Positions 47,085 to 61,614 of a stretch of DNA of 64,000 nt are shown in pieces. The notes beneath the pieces were generated by a model that ran no database searches, was not told the DNA's origin, and saw only the letters and a list, made by a program, of their open reading frames with translations. The position numbers and the translations under genes were made by a program. The DNA is from Aporrectodea caliginosa (lineage: Eukaryota; Annelida; Clitellata; Crassiclitellata; Lumbricidae), in the NCBI GenBank assembly GCA_020284085.1, contig JACEVL010000150.1, forward strand, positions 3,887,116 to 3,951,115. The letters run 5' to 3'. Every line of letters begins with the position of its first letter. Position 1 is the stretch's first letter.

Positions 47085-49772
47085 ACGAAGTAGATCTACC
47101 CAAAGAACCCTCTCCTTCTGACTTGACGCAGCGCTCGCGAAGAAGTTCAAGCGCTCCTCTGTCTACTTTCCTTTCTGCTCGACCTCCCGGGAATCGAGTC
47201 TTATTCTTCAAACGGTGCATCTCGTCAACACTCCTTCTGACTTGAAAGAGAGCCTTGCCTCTTTGGTCTGCCATCAACCGGATCCTGTTCTTCACACGCT
47301 ATCTCTAGACAACTCTCCTTCTAACTTGACGCAGCATACGTGATATACGTTGTATGGTGCCGTGTGCTTAACTTCTACAGCAAGTTTCGTGTTTACAATT
47401 AATTATCCGAGTAACTGAGACAGTAATCGCAGACAGACTGTTGCTACTAGCTATAAGTCGACGACTCAATTGAACCAATATTCATAGCCATTTAGATGGA
47501 ATAGGCCCTATATCTGGATAACAACCCCTCCGACTTGACGTAGCGCTTGTGAAAACCTACTGTTAAATAGTACATTAGCTAAGTTTTCTCGTTGCTATTA
47601 CGATTACGGTTCATCAGCAATCTTGAGACAATTGGCGGTAATTGTTGGCATTGCCTCCCGGCTCAACCGAAGTGCATGCATGGACTGCTTTTCATGTTCT
47701 TTTCTTCGACATCGGCAATATAAAGGCGCCATATAAACTCCTTTAGTTTTGTTAGTATCATGCATCTGGCGAATTAGTTGTAATCGTCATCTCCAAATCT
47801 CTAAAGCGCTACACTAAAGCTTAGCGTAGGGCACCAGCTTATTCACGAGCGCTGCTTCACATCAGAGGGGTTGTCCAGAGATCGATGTCCAGTGGAGGAC
47901 ACTGGAGGTCCGAATCCGGTTGCCGGAGACCAGAGAGAGGAGACAGAGCAGCAGCAGCAGCAGTAGCTTCAGTTTAACGACCCTGAGTGATAACAAAGAT
48001 CATTAGCGTCGCGCTCCTCCGCTATCAACGCTTGGGACTTGCACTGCAAGAGTGCGAGCAGTGGCAGAGTTGAGGATGAAGAGCAGTTGCTAAGGCGGGT
48101 TTCGTTGAGGACGAGAGAGCTTGGAAGGTGGATGATCGGATGGATTAGGGTAGGAAGGATTGAATTCTATGTCACCAAATTAAATAAGACAAAAGTACGA
48201 CACGCTGGTCTATCGGTAACATACTATTAGTATGTTGATACTAACACGGTTGGTCAGTAATCATGCGGTTAGAGGTTCAAATGCGTGCAACAACCCTGGG
48301 CAATACCACATTGCCTCTATCATCAAACAGTGGAATCTGGTATTGGTAATACCACAGTATCTATGAACGGATAAATCATTTCGATGATAAACGATTTGCA
48401 ACAACAATTTTAGAAGTCATTAGTAAATAATTTATTACATTCGAGCTATAGTCAACTACGTTCGTGTTAGGCAGTGTAGTTTTGCGCGACGATGTTAGAC
48501 AAATTTTAACAAATATGGCGACATCACTCAAAACTAACCACAGTCATCTACATACAACAAAACTGCCACAGTAATACAAGCGGCGATTTCTGGTCGAGGA
48601 AGCCATACATCTGTGACAAAACTATGCAAAACTGTACAAAAACTGTTTAGACAGCAGGGCACTTCGGTTAAATCACTGTAACATACATTTGCTTATAGTA
48701 GGATTAAAGTAATACTACTACTAATAATAATAATATACATTTGTTGTTTATGGTAGGATTAAAAAATAACTAATAATAATAGCAATAGTAATACAACTAA
48801 GACTATTACTGCTATAACTACTACCATTAGTACTACTAATTCATACTACTGCTGCTGCTGCTGATGATGATGATAATAATAATAATATAATTACAGCATT
48901 TTATTCTCCTAACTCTATAAAATAACCAGATGGCCCGAAAGGGCCACCGTACATTTGTACCTCGGGCTAAAAATACAATTATATGAATGGCTTTCCAACC
49001 TTATCTACAAATTGGCTGCATGCAAATATCGCAAAAAATTGAAGCCTGCGTGCCACTGCATCACATAAGAAAATAAATAGGAAAGCAGGTACTTGAACTT
49101 CTGCTATGTCATGTTCGCAATGCGTGTGTGTATATGTGTGCGTGTGTTTAGTGTAAGAAGGCACTTGTAATATCGAATATACCAATATCCGAGGAGGCCT
49201 ACAATAAGTCAGGCCTTCGGCATTGTCTAACTCTCACCCGATTGGGAAGGTACACACGCCCACGCCTTTCTAGCAGAAGCCGAGACAATGCTTTCAAGTG
49301 CACTTGCACTATCAAAATTAAATTGTACACTCTGTGTACAGAGCTCTTAGGCAGCAGAACCAGAGTCAATAATAGCAGTAAGCTGCCATTTCAGAGACAA
49401 TTGTAATGTCAACGCATTTAACACGGTCCACTAAAGATAAACACTCAGCAGTCGTTGGGTCTTGAGAGTCAGTCGCTAGTTCAGCCTGACAACGGCTGAG
49501 GCCGCTGGTCGTCAAGACCAATTGAAATTGAAATTGAAGGTGCTGAACAAAACTGTTGAACTGTTAAAACGTGAGAACACTGCAGAATTACGTCCATTAA
49601 ATAGCGGACAAATAGAAGAAAATAACTGTAGTTCAAGTCTAAGATATTATGAAATATATAACATTCATTAACTCACTCACTCACTCACTCACTCACTCAC
49701 TCACTCACTCACTCACTCACTCACTCACTCACTCACTCACTCACTCACTCACTCACTCATTCAATCACTCAG

Positions 49773-49815
<43 letters not shown>

Positions 49816-49820
49816 CTCAC
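47085..49820. other. Intergenic: dispersed-repeat copies and microsatellites
   Basis: Downstream of the 46089 gene are several partial copies of the GACGCAGCGCTCG repeat (47120, 47320, 47525, inverted 47820-48075), then unique AT-rich sequence, then (CACT)n at 49672-49760 and (TCAA)n at 49768-49815. No gene recognised. Confidence 0.45.
49672..49815. repeat. (CACT)n then (TCAA)n microsatellites
   Basis: About 22 CACT units followed by about 10 TCAA units. Confidence 0.95.
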
Positions 49821-50032
49821 CTTAAATGACTTACTCATTGACTGACATTCCATTCAGTCATTCACTAATTCATTCCATAAATTTATTAAGCACCTCTACT
49901 AATCTTGCCAAAACTTTCCTCCAAATTGTCCGAACCCAATTGCACACCCCTACGCGTCCTCCCTCCACTCCCAAACACACTTTCCCTCTCATTCCCATAC
50001 ATCAATTCCTTTTCCTTACGACTATACCCCGC

Positions 50033-51260
50033 AGCCGATCGATCGAGTCGATCGTAACTTGGCCAAGTCGAGTCGATCGAAAAATCGTCGACTCGATCGA
50101 CTCGCCGATCGAGTCGATCGTGAACTCGGCCAAGTCGAGTCGATCGTTTTTTCCTCGACTTGACTCGACTCTGAAATATTTTACTTACCATTTTTCACAA
50201 AATGACAGACCTTATGATATAATGACTTAATTATGTGTAAACACACGACTACCGTATGAACCTAATATGAAGTTCAGTGCAAATAATGAACCTTTTGGAG
50301 CTTTAATTCTTATTAGTGGAAGTTATAGATACTTTTTGACAGTTTTACGGTGAAAATTGGAGCGATTAAGATGCGTTAAGAATGCCGTAGTTGCAGGAAA
50401 TTTTAGCTCTGTAGTCAGTAACGATGATCTCAAAACGTTCGAAAGTCTGTACGTTAGAACAAGACTGAATGCGTCGACTTCTCATTCGGATGTGTGGCAG
50501 CATTTTGGTCCACTCTACATTGAGTATTAATGGGAGCCGCAGATGCCGCCCACGATTCATATAATTATTTGCCCTAGTCGCCCTATCTTTTTCAAGACCA
50601 AAATGCCTACATTGTTACCTTCCTGATTGGAAATGTAAATAAATGAAATGCAATTAGTGTCATGTAAATTCGAGGGAAAATACTTGCAACTTTAGTAGAT
50701 GATTTCGAGCATTTGTATGTCTGTAATCTGGAGCATATGCTGACCTGTGACACAACCCTCCAAGAGGTTCCAAGCCTGAACCTCTAACTAACTTCAGTAA
50801 TCGTGAGAAATTTCAAGTTTCTTGAACTAACTCTAATTCATCACGAAGATTTACATAGCGCCTCAGCGAAGGATGTGATATAGACATTACATGTCCTCTT
50901 GCCGACGGATTAGGCGAGGCTTAATCCTTACAAGTCAACCACAGGCATACACGATATCATTATAGTGCCTGAAATGTTACTTACCAGTTCAATTACAGTT
51001 TGACAGTTTGAGGAAGAGTGTGCAATTGAAATTCATGAGTAATTTAGGTTCTGGAATATAAGAATGCAACAGTCGTCACTCGTCAGCAATTTTGGCCAGC
51101 AGACTACGGTCCAAGTCGACGAAGTCGATCAAGTCGATCGTCGTCCGAGCCAAGTCGATCGAGTCGTCAATCGGTCGGCGAGTCGACAAAGTCGATCGAG
51201 TCGATCGTCGGCCGAGCCAAGTCGATCGTATACACTCGACTCGATCGACTGCGGGGTATA
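50033..51260. mobile_element. Non-autonomous element with perfect 8-bp TSD and GTCGATCG arrays
   Basis: Ends TATACCCCGCAG / CTGCGGGGTATA, flanked by CTTACGAC at 50025-50032 and 51261-51268. Both ends have dense AAGTCGA / GTCGATCGAGTCGATCG subterminal repeats. 1.23 kb, no transposase. Downstream of the p53-family gene. Confidence 0.88.
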
Positions 51261-51796
51261 CTTACGACCCCTGGACTCTTCAGACATTGGAGAAAAGTCC
51301 TGAGGGCTGTTCAGCCCAAGGCCTGCAAGCACTGAAAATACTGGGATGGTGACCTAAGCTGTCCAATAAAGATATGTAAAAATTATACACGTTAAGTGTG
51401 AGTACCTGCTAAACCTCGTTACCTACGTTCTAATGTTAGATCCGATTAGAAAAGACCTGCAACTATCAAGAGCCATGAAAGGCTGTCATGGGCATTACGT
51501 GTTAGCGACTTCAATTTCTCCGCCTTGGCATATAAGCCTCCCAGATGCAAAAATTCGTGACCTAGCATTGCAACAGAAACGTTGAACTATATCTGCCCTG
51601 TAACAGTTTCGATCGAATGACTTTTGTTGACCTCTGGCTGAGTAGGACAGAGTTCAAAGTTCAAAGTTCACTTCTTTAAAATTCCACAGTCTTTCAAGCC
51701 ATCGCTGTAGACGCAAAACTGTGTTGCAAAAACCGCTCAGTCCCAATTCGAATTATGCTGATGTCGATAAATTAAGAAAATTGATGAAATCGTCTG

Positions 51797-51965
51797 CTAT
51801 TTTTGGAACGTCTGATGTGTGGAAATTCCCAATCTGGTTGACGAGCAGTCTGTTTCCTTGGCGACCGGTCTCACAGCTTTCCTTCGGGTTTTCCCAGCGC
51901 AACTGGAGGGGGCAGATGGCTTCGTGTTCTCTGCTCTTCTTTCTGCCTCTTGCTCTTGCACCGCT
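51797..51965 (-). CDS. p53: p53-family terminal exon: short basic tail
   Basis: Starts AVQEQEAERRAE, has the basic run AGKTRRKAVRPVAK and stops with TAG at 51797-51799. The tail is 55 residues, far shorter than SAM-bearing p63/p73 alpha forms. No SAM-like ORF was seen farther downstream to 47 kb. Confidence 0.85.
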
Positions 51966-54900
51966 CTGAAACTTCAGAAATGAAGCATTCAAATCAGTTG
52001 CTCAGATTATAACAATAAGATGGTTTACCATCAAATACCCTGAACACAAATTCTCTCCTGATTCCTCTCTCTCTAGTCTCTCCAATTAATCATCAAATTA
52101 AATCCTCTCTGTATTGGATTACTACAGATTTGATTGCAACAGATTTAGCTGACAACAGTTTAGATAAGATTAGATTAGATTAGATTAGATAGATTGGATT
52201 AGATTAACATACTGATCATCCATTTCCTTGAGCTTCTGTCGAAATTCCATTAGAAAGTCTGGACTGACATGTTCCGACATCTGAACAGAATCTCGGATCT
52301 TGCACATCATCTCAAAGCGCTCACGACCACGAATCTGAGAAAATCACAATTCAGTGTTCAATTTATTAGTTAATTAATTTATTTTATTCTCAATTATGTT
52401 AACGACAACCAATTTCTTCAGTCTAGTTTCCATAGTGGAGCCTGTGAAGCTGCAACATCAAGGCAGACTTTGCAACTCAAGGTAAATTTAACTATTGATA
52501 CAGTATATAGGCCGTATATCTCTTCAAGATATCCTATCCTGATTCCACTCCTTCGCCACCACACGACCACCATCATCACCGACTGCCACCGTAGCACCAT
52601 GCTGTCTCCTCGGCTTGACCTCCCCGGATTTTGACCTGGCACCGAAACGAACAGAGGAGTTTTTGGCTATTGCGGACTGATTTGATATAGCGCCGGTGAA
52701 TAAGCTGGTCTCCCTGACGTGGCTTTTGTGGGCGCTGAGAAATTTTCGAAGATTTACATTACATTACATTACATTACATTACATATGCTTAAGAGCAGTT
52801 TCCGAAGCTAGCCCTGAGGCAGCCATGGGTATGAAATGTTAGAGACTTCATTTTTGTAGCCTCGGCCTATGAGGGCAGTTACAGTTGCAGTCACAGTTAC
52901 AAATACAATTACTACATCCAATAAAACACCCAGTCGTTAAATCGAATCAACAGATTCGCTCACCTGCAGCAAATAGATATCACTGAAATCCATCTTTATC
53001 TTCTGCTTCAGAGTCAACGATCTCTGCAGCTTGGTCGCGTTGACTCTGGCCATTGCGTGGGTTTTCTTCCTCAACCCCGGAAGGGTGAGGACGCCGAACC
53101 GTTTCTGTTCCTCCCTCAGTCCGTCCCTCCCTGGGGACGAACAGCAGTGGACCATGACCACCTGACGGCCAAGCACCAGGCCAGAGAACTCGAGCGTGAA
53201 GATGACCTGCCAGGAACGACGATCGTTTATTTTCTGACAGGAACCGAGGCATTTGAACTGAAAGAGGCTCGTCACCCATTCCGCGCCCACTGCACAAATA
53301 ATTAGGCAGGAATTAAGTAAAAAACAAGCAGTTTAATTGAGAAAAAATCAGGTCATGATTACTTTACAATACGATATCATTTAACGACGAGCTGCATTGG
53401 TTTCCCAGTCGCTTTTAGTACACTCTCGTCGTGAAAGTGATATACAATACAATACAATAGAAATATAATATGTATTCACGTAAGACTGCGGTGTTGCTAA
53501 TTACCGTATTTTCCGGACTATAAGTCGCTCCTTTCTATAAGTCGATGTGATCATCTAATATTGTATATTGTAGCCAGCACAACACGCAGGGCAGCTTCGC
53601 ACTGATTCGTCCTTGCCAATATGTCATACTGAAACTCTATAGTCCAGCGTTTCCCGAAGTGTGTTCTGAGGATCCATAGAGTTCCATAAGGGGAAGACAA
53701 GGGTTCCGTGAGGAAATTGGATAAAGTGTTGTTTGAATGGGTTATTACATTATAAATCAGACTCCGTGGTGAAGACAAGGGTTCACTGGGAAAATTTATT
53801 TAACATAGTTTCTAATTTAATTTTCATGGATTAAAAATTGTATAGACTCCGATCACTGTTTAAAACATTATGATTTCTGGACTGAACAGCATAAAGTCAT
53901 AAGGCAAGCAGTGACACAGATTGCATCAGGGTTATGTCAAAATATTTTCAGATGAAAAGGTTCCGTAGCCAAAAAAGATCTGGAAGCACTGCTATACAGT
54001 CTATGATCTCACACACTGCTTCCTTTATGCAAATTATACAGTAGAATAGAACTACATTTTGACATTGCCCTCCCTCCAACTCTCGACAGCGAATACGGGA
54101 CAGAACATCGATGACACACAGTAATTATTGTGAGTCAAGGACTGGTTCAAGGTCTCTCCACAGTGACCGCCCGAGTGGAAGCTTCAACTCGGGAGTGCTA
54201 TGTAAATATTAAATATTAAGTTTTGACTATGATTACATATATTGTAGGGAGCATCATGCAAACATTAACACTTGATTACATACGGAACACTAAGTAAATA
54301 TGCAATTATAAAAACGCCTACGGAATGTATGGAATGCTATGTAAGCATGTAATTTCAATGCTTAGCCTTACTATAAGAAAAATGCTATGTAAAGATGTGA
54401 TTATGATTACAATAGGAAGTGCTATGTAAACATGCGATTTTGATTACAATAGGAAGTGCTATGTAAACATGCGATTTTGATTACAATAGGAAGTGCTATG
54501 TAAACATGCGATTTTGATTACAATAGGAAGTGCTATGTAAACATGCAGTTTTGGTTACAATAGGAAGTGCTATATAAAAATGCAATTTTGATTACAATAG
54601 GAAGTGCTATGTAAACATGCGATTTTGATTACAATAGGAAGTGCTATGTAAACATGCGATTTTGATTACAATAGGAAGTGCTATGTAAACATGCGATTTT
54701 GATTACAATAGGAAGTGCTATGTAAACATGCAGTTTTGGTTACAATAGGAAGTGCTATATAAAAATGCAATTTTGATTACAATAGGAAGTGCTATGTAAA
54801 CATGCGATTTTGATTACAATAGGAAGTGCTATGTAAACATGCGATTTTGATTACAATAGGAAGTGCTATGTAAACATGCGATTTTGATTACAATAGGAAG

Positions 54901-56815
54901 TGCTATGTAAACATGCAGTTTTGGTTACAATAGGAAGTGCTATATAAAATGCAATTTTGATTACAATAGGAAGTGCTATGTAAACATGCGATTTTGGTTA
55001 CAATAGGAAGTGCTATATAAACATGCAATTTTGATTACTATAGAAAGCGCTATGTAGGCCCTAAACATGCAATTTTAATTGCAATAGGAAGTGCTATGTA
55101 AACATGCGATTCTCATTTCTGTAGGCAGTTGTACATGTATGTAAACCCATGATTACGATTACACTAACCCTGTGGTTCTTCGTAAGGAATGATGACGTTG
55201 AGACGGTTCGAGTATGAGTCTTGAACATGTTCAGCCATCTGATGCTCAGAGATAATAAGATGTTGAGCGAGCAGTGGATCTTCCTGAGTCTTTCGATCGC
55301 ATGCATGGGTGGGGCATCGTGCCACGATCTCAGCCACGTGATCTGCGGTCGGATAGATCGGAAGAACTCGGATGATCGAACCGGAAGGTGGAGAGTGAGA
55401 TGTCTTGAAGAGGAACGGACACGGTTTGTCTTTCATGACGAACAGCTTCTTCAGTGATTCTACAAACTGAAGATTTTACACAAACGTTTACCTCTGCTGT
55501 TTCTCTTCGTCTTATCCACTCTAGACGGTATTGGTCTCTTTGTTCCTCAGGCAAGGACTGCTATGATGACCCAACATCGCACTTTTTGTTTTGTTGGTCC
55601 TTCCTCTCCCTCTGTTTACGCTCTAAGAATTTGGCTGGGGCCTCTCCCTCATACGCCCCCTGCTTGAAGACTGTTTTTATTACATTGGGGCTGTCACTCT
55701 GAGATCGCCTCTGAATAGCTTATACTGTCATAGACGCTTTACAAATTTTGAAATACAATACAATACAATACAAATGCACTGCTCACGATAGGCTGGTTAT
55801 ATTTAAACTACAATCACAGCATACAAAGAAAATCATGATAATCATAATCATAGTCCTATTTCAGCAGAGGATGTAATGTAATTTAATGTAAATCTTCGAA
55901 ATTATGCAAATGCTACGCGAAACACACAAAGAATGCAGACTGACCAGCCATGAGGCAGACTTTGTTGTCTTTGGCTGCTTTTCAACGGCCACTTCAAACA
56001 CGTATTCACCAGCATAGGGAGAACTATGTTCAGATGAAGAACAAACAGCAGATTATGACCTCATTCTTCAATGATGATGATGATGATAATGATGATGATG
56101 GTGATGGTGATGATGATGATGATAATAATAATAGTAATAATAATAACAGTGTCACTGAAGCTTGTTGAAGAACTGAGAAGCAAGATATCATGTGAAGCAA
56201 GGGGGAGGCAGAAAGAAAGAGAGACAGAAAGAGATCCAGAGACGGAGGCAGAGACAGAGAAGAAGGTGAGAGGCATATATGGAGAGAGACAAAAGCGAGG
56301 CAGAGAGGAAGGGAGAAGGAGAGTGAGACAGAAAGAGAGAGAAGGAGGAACAAAGATAGAAAGGAAGACAGAGAGAAGGAGGCGGAGAGGGACAGAGTCA
56401 GTCACTTATGCATTCCGAACATTTATATAGCGCCCAATCAAAGTGAACCATCATCTTTCATTCATCCAATCTTCCTTCCATCGTTAACTCACCTGGATGG
56501 CACCATCGAATGAGTCATTGATGACGAAGGCAGCATCTGCACAAAACAACACAATTCACTAATTAATTAATTAATTAGAAACAGAAAAACAAACATGGAT
56601 TAATCATTTAAATATTAGCAAAGTATTCAGTAAAGCTAAACAATATTTTTAAAAACTGTAATCCGACATTTATAGAGCGCCACTTCAAGAAAAAACTCAT
56701 CAGTGCAGTGTAATCCAAAACATGGATTAATCAGTAAATATAAGTACATAGGATTCTGTCAATTAAGCCTAGAAATTCCAATATATCTTTTATATATATA
56801 TATATATAAGATAAT

Positions 56816-56849
<34 letters not shown>

Positions 56850-59117
56850 CCTCTAATTATATCTATGCATGTGTGTGTATACGTCTGAGTACAGAAAACG
56901 AAGAAATCCATTATAGGATAGCCTATGTGTTGACCGCTATGCATAATTCTTCTAATTAATAATAATAACAATGTGTGAAAGATTCGTTTGTGGTCAGTCT
57001 GTGAGTAGACGTTTTGGTCAGTCAGCCAGTAATGAGAAAAGATATTGACAAAGGAATGGCCGCTAATTACACTTGCTCCCCCTTCCCAAAGTCAACGGCC
57101 TAGAATAGCAAAGAGACGAAATTGAACGGGTTTACGAGTAAATACTGGGCATAACAACAGCCAAGTAGATAGACAGACAGAGAGGCAGACAGACAGACGA
57201 ATAGACAGACATAGACGGCCAGATAGACAGAGAGACAGACGGACGGAAACAGACAGACAAACGGACAGACGAATAGACAGACATAGACGGCCAGACAGAG
57301 GAGACACAGACGGCCAGACAGACAAGTAGACAGACACAGGCGGCCAGACCAGGGGCGTAGCCAGACAGACAGAGAGACAGGCGTACGGAAACAGAAAGAC
57401 GGACGGAAACAGACATATGGGCAGACAGACAAAAACGGACAGACAGTGTGAGACAGACAGACAAACAGACGGACAGACAAAGACGGACGGATAGAGATAC
57501 ACAGACGAAGAGGCAGACAGACAGACGGACAAGCAGACATACAGACGGACACACAGACGAAGGGACAGCTAGACGGGTTTGTGCAAGACCCTTCTTCAAT
57601 TAAGTTCTATTCATGGATAAGCTGTTTCCTTTTCAGCTGAATCTGGGCCTCATTTATCCCACACAAGGATTTCGTTAATCCATTGAGAAAACTCAGATTA
57701 ACGATTGTAAAAGTAGAGGTCGATCTGGATCTCTTCGAACCACGCTTACGTTGCCTAGGATACCTTTAAGAGGCTAACAGACACACGCACGCATGCATGC
57801 ATGCACACATACACACAAACAGACAGGCATCAGTTGAATCAGCTGAATCATAAAAAGGCGCTACATGAGTGAACACACACACACACACACACACACAAGC
57901 CAAGATGAAGAAGAAGTTTGAAAAGGAACAGCTTCGTCACCAACTCACCTAAACACTTACATATAACATAATATTATAATATGTTACATATTCAAATGCT
58001 AAAGAAGGCTAAGGCACTTTATGATGTGCAGGTACATCACATGTTACAGTTACATACATTAAATCCACAATACGTACACACACAGATAAATACATATAGC
58101 AATACACACATACATACATACATACATATAAAAATATATATATATACACACATACATGCACACCTAGCTATACATACATTCCTGCATAAATACATACATT
58201 TTTATCTGCACATATCATTGTCATTGCATAACGTTATCATCAGCATAATGTTTTCATTAATTTGCATAATGTTATTCGTTCAATGTAAGCTTATTTGCAT
58301 ATTGTAATCACCTACCTATTATGGCCTGCATAACTTGTGGAAAAGGTTTAAGATTCTAAATATAATTTTACTCACTATAAACGACCTCAGACATCTCATA
58401 AGAAGAAGAGCAGTTCCTTAAACTACATATAGCTCTAGGGCAGCCATGGGTATACGAAGTGTTAGCAGTTTCCTTTTTTAACCTCGGCATATGAGGGCGG
58501 GTGGCCAGTCCTCTCCCTCACCGTCTCATCTTCCCACTGACAGTGTACAGTCATTGTACTCATAGCTGAGTTGGCCAGGCGGCACAGGCGGAGCAGAAAT
58601 CTCGAACCAAATTTCTGCTCTGGTGGGGATTTGAACCGCCGACCTCTCGATTAACAGTCTAACCATTACACCATCAAGAACCTCTGACATCTCATAAACT
58701 GGGGTAATATATACAAGGTTAGATCGAAGAGATTTGTGACAGCTGCTCATAGTGAATTTGTTTCAATTGAAACTTCAAGGTCATAGCAGATTCCCCAAAA
58801 TAGATAAGTATACAGGTAAGTGGATGGCAAATACGACTGAGCAACGAGCACTCATACCTCTTGAAGTGACCCTTGTGAAGTGAGAGCAGTGCCGTGGTCG
58901 TGGCTGGTAACTTCGGGAACATTGAAACCAGAAAAGCTGTCCTGAAACAGGAAGGTAGTTAAAATTAGGGTGTGACTGATCGGCATTTTTTAACGATTTC
59001 CGATTCTGAAAATTACTCGTCATATAAGCGTGAGTTATTTTGGGAGTTATTACCTTGGAGGTTATTAAAAACGCGCCATATTAAGTGTTGTCATAGATAC
59101 ATACATATATACATACA

Positions 59118-59148
<31 letters not shown>

Positions 59149-59630
59149 TATGATGATGACTAATATGACACGACAACAATGACGATAACGATGATAACAT
59201 AACAAATTATGTTACATTTAATAAAACTGAAATAATAACAGTAATAAATTATAATAGTGATATAATTAAACTAATTAGCAGCAATAAATTATCCATCAAT
59301 AAAAGTCACAATCCAATCTAAGCAGATGCCACCAAGTACCCAATTATGGGGAATTGATAGGCATAGTCTTTCTTACGGTTGAGAATAGCCCCACAATAGA
59401 GCCTCTAATTACAGGGGTAGACGCGCAGCTGGTCGCCCTAATGGTCACGGCCATTCTCCTCTCTATTGTCGCCCCACAATGGTCCAAAACCATTGGAGAT
59501 CAGGGTGTGGACTGTGGACAGATTAAGGGATTTGGAGCAATGACTTCAAGAGAATCGTAGACCATGGGCGGGCCATCATCAAAGGATAATCTGGTATGTG
59601 TGTGTGTGTGCGTGCGTGTGTTTGTGTGTG

Positions 59631-59701
<71 letters not shown>

Positions 59702-61555
59702 CCTGGTTCTTCTATAGGGCAGGCGGTATCTTCAAAGGAGAAATACCGGTGCCCTATTTATTATTTAGCTATTTGATTTCTTTATTAAGGTATTTGTTTC
59801 ACTGACCTACAGTATAACTGGCAAGATATCGTTTGACGTGTTTGAACGGTTTGCATTAATACCCCAGTAATCTGTTGTGCGATCGTGTGTGTGAGTGTAA
59901 GTGTTTGTGTGTGTGTGTGTGTTTGTGTAACACTGTGCATGCTTGTTTGTATGTTTGTATGTATATACTATGTACGTATGAGTGCATACACATTTGTGTG
60001 TGCATTTATGTATATATATATAATATATATATATATATATGTATATATGTATATATTTGTATATATGCGTGCATGCATGGAAGTAAGTATGTAGGCAATG
60101 ACGTGTATTGTAGGAACGCATGTGTGCATTCTCTGATTTATATAGCGCCGTAAATGTAAAGCACACGGATTCAATCAATGGCTCTGAACAATGACTATCT
60201 GCTGGTGAGCATTCAGGTGTCCGCTGTAAACCATACTATAGGTATTTAAACGCCTTGATATTTATATAGCGCCGTATTAACATTTTGAGAGTATCTAAAG
60301 CATTGTTTGAAACTCCGTGATACTGATTCAACCCTGAACAATTGGGGTAGCAACTGCAGAATGAATGAATGGTCTTCCATTTGACCCTGGGTTATTTATT
60401 ATTCCGCATTTATTCGGCTCCGTTATCTAATGACTAAGCTTCAATCGATGGCGCTGAGTGGCGACTGTGAGTGAAATACTATAGCTATAGGTCCATGCAT
60501 AGTAACCGTTTCAGGGGAAAAGGCTCGAACCCCTACCCCAACCGCTTCAGTCTATATCTGACTGAGCGTACACTTCTCCAGGATCTCTCTGTCTGTCACT
60601 GTCTGTCTCTGTCTGTTTGTCTCTCTTTCGTCTGTCTCTCTGTCTGTCTCTCTGGTCTCTCTGGCAACTGGTCATCTCTGAACAGCCCCCTTTGACACGA
60701 TGCAGCGCTCGTGAATAAGCTGGTGCCCATCGCTTAGCTTTAGAGCAGTGCTTTGGAGACTTCTCTCACGCCCACAGATCTCCCCTATAGGGACCCTGAC
60801 AGCAGTCAACCACAAACTGTTGTTGGCCTGCGACCCTTTGAAACAAACCGTCAGCTCCATTCCACTCGCCGAGGTCACACTTCAATCAGGTTTCAATATC
60901 CACGCTTCACAATTTTCCACAGCTATCCGGTTACACAGCTACCAATGACAAAGGTCAAAGGTGACCGCCCGCCTGGGCAATACTAATAATACAGGATGGC
61001 CCGGTTTGAGCCCACATCAAAAGGTCACATGTATTACGTTAGCCGAACTGGTCCCCTCGGCTTCACCTCCAACTCCGATCAAAGTCCGAAAGCTCGTAAC
61101 ATTCAGAGTCGATTAGTTGCTGTTTAACGACACTGTGTCATAACAGATATGATTAGCGTCGCCCTCCTCCTTTCTCCAGGCTTCGGCTGGCACTGCGAGC
61201 AGCGCGGAGTGGCGGAGTTTATTCAGAGCCGAATTCTTCGGTAACATCTATCGGCGTAACTTTTGCGGGGAGGGGGAGGGGCAAGGGAACCGGTATCCCC
61301 ACATTCGGACCGGGTTATCGTATACCTGTACTTCGTCAACTAGCCTATAGGGTACAACTCCCTTTTGGACTGGGTTACCATGCCACACTTTTCGACTGGA
61401 TATCCTAGCACCCGTTTTTGGAGTGGGTTAACATACCCCAAATTTTTGGAATGGCTACGATACCCCACGTTTTGATTACAATAATCACCATCACTGTCCA
61501 TTGTCACCGTCATCACCACCACCACCAGAATCATCATCATCAACGCCACTACAAC

Positions 61556-61614
<59 letters not shown>

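Noticed and set aside
52980..53297. Alternative 105-codon frame over p53 exon 7
   Set aside because: The +1 frame has no p53 motifs, while the chosen frame keeps all zinc ligands and both splice phases.
54384..55112. Regular short repeats as a CRISPR array
   Set aside because: Units are strictly tandem with no unique spacers, and the host is an animal.
57092..57599. Three overlapping 146-155 codon ORFs rich in Cys-Leu-Ser
   Set aside because: Shadows of the (GACA)n tract inside a p53-family intron.
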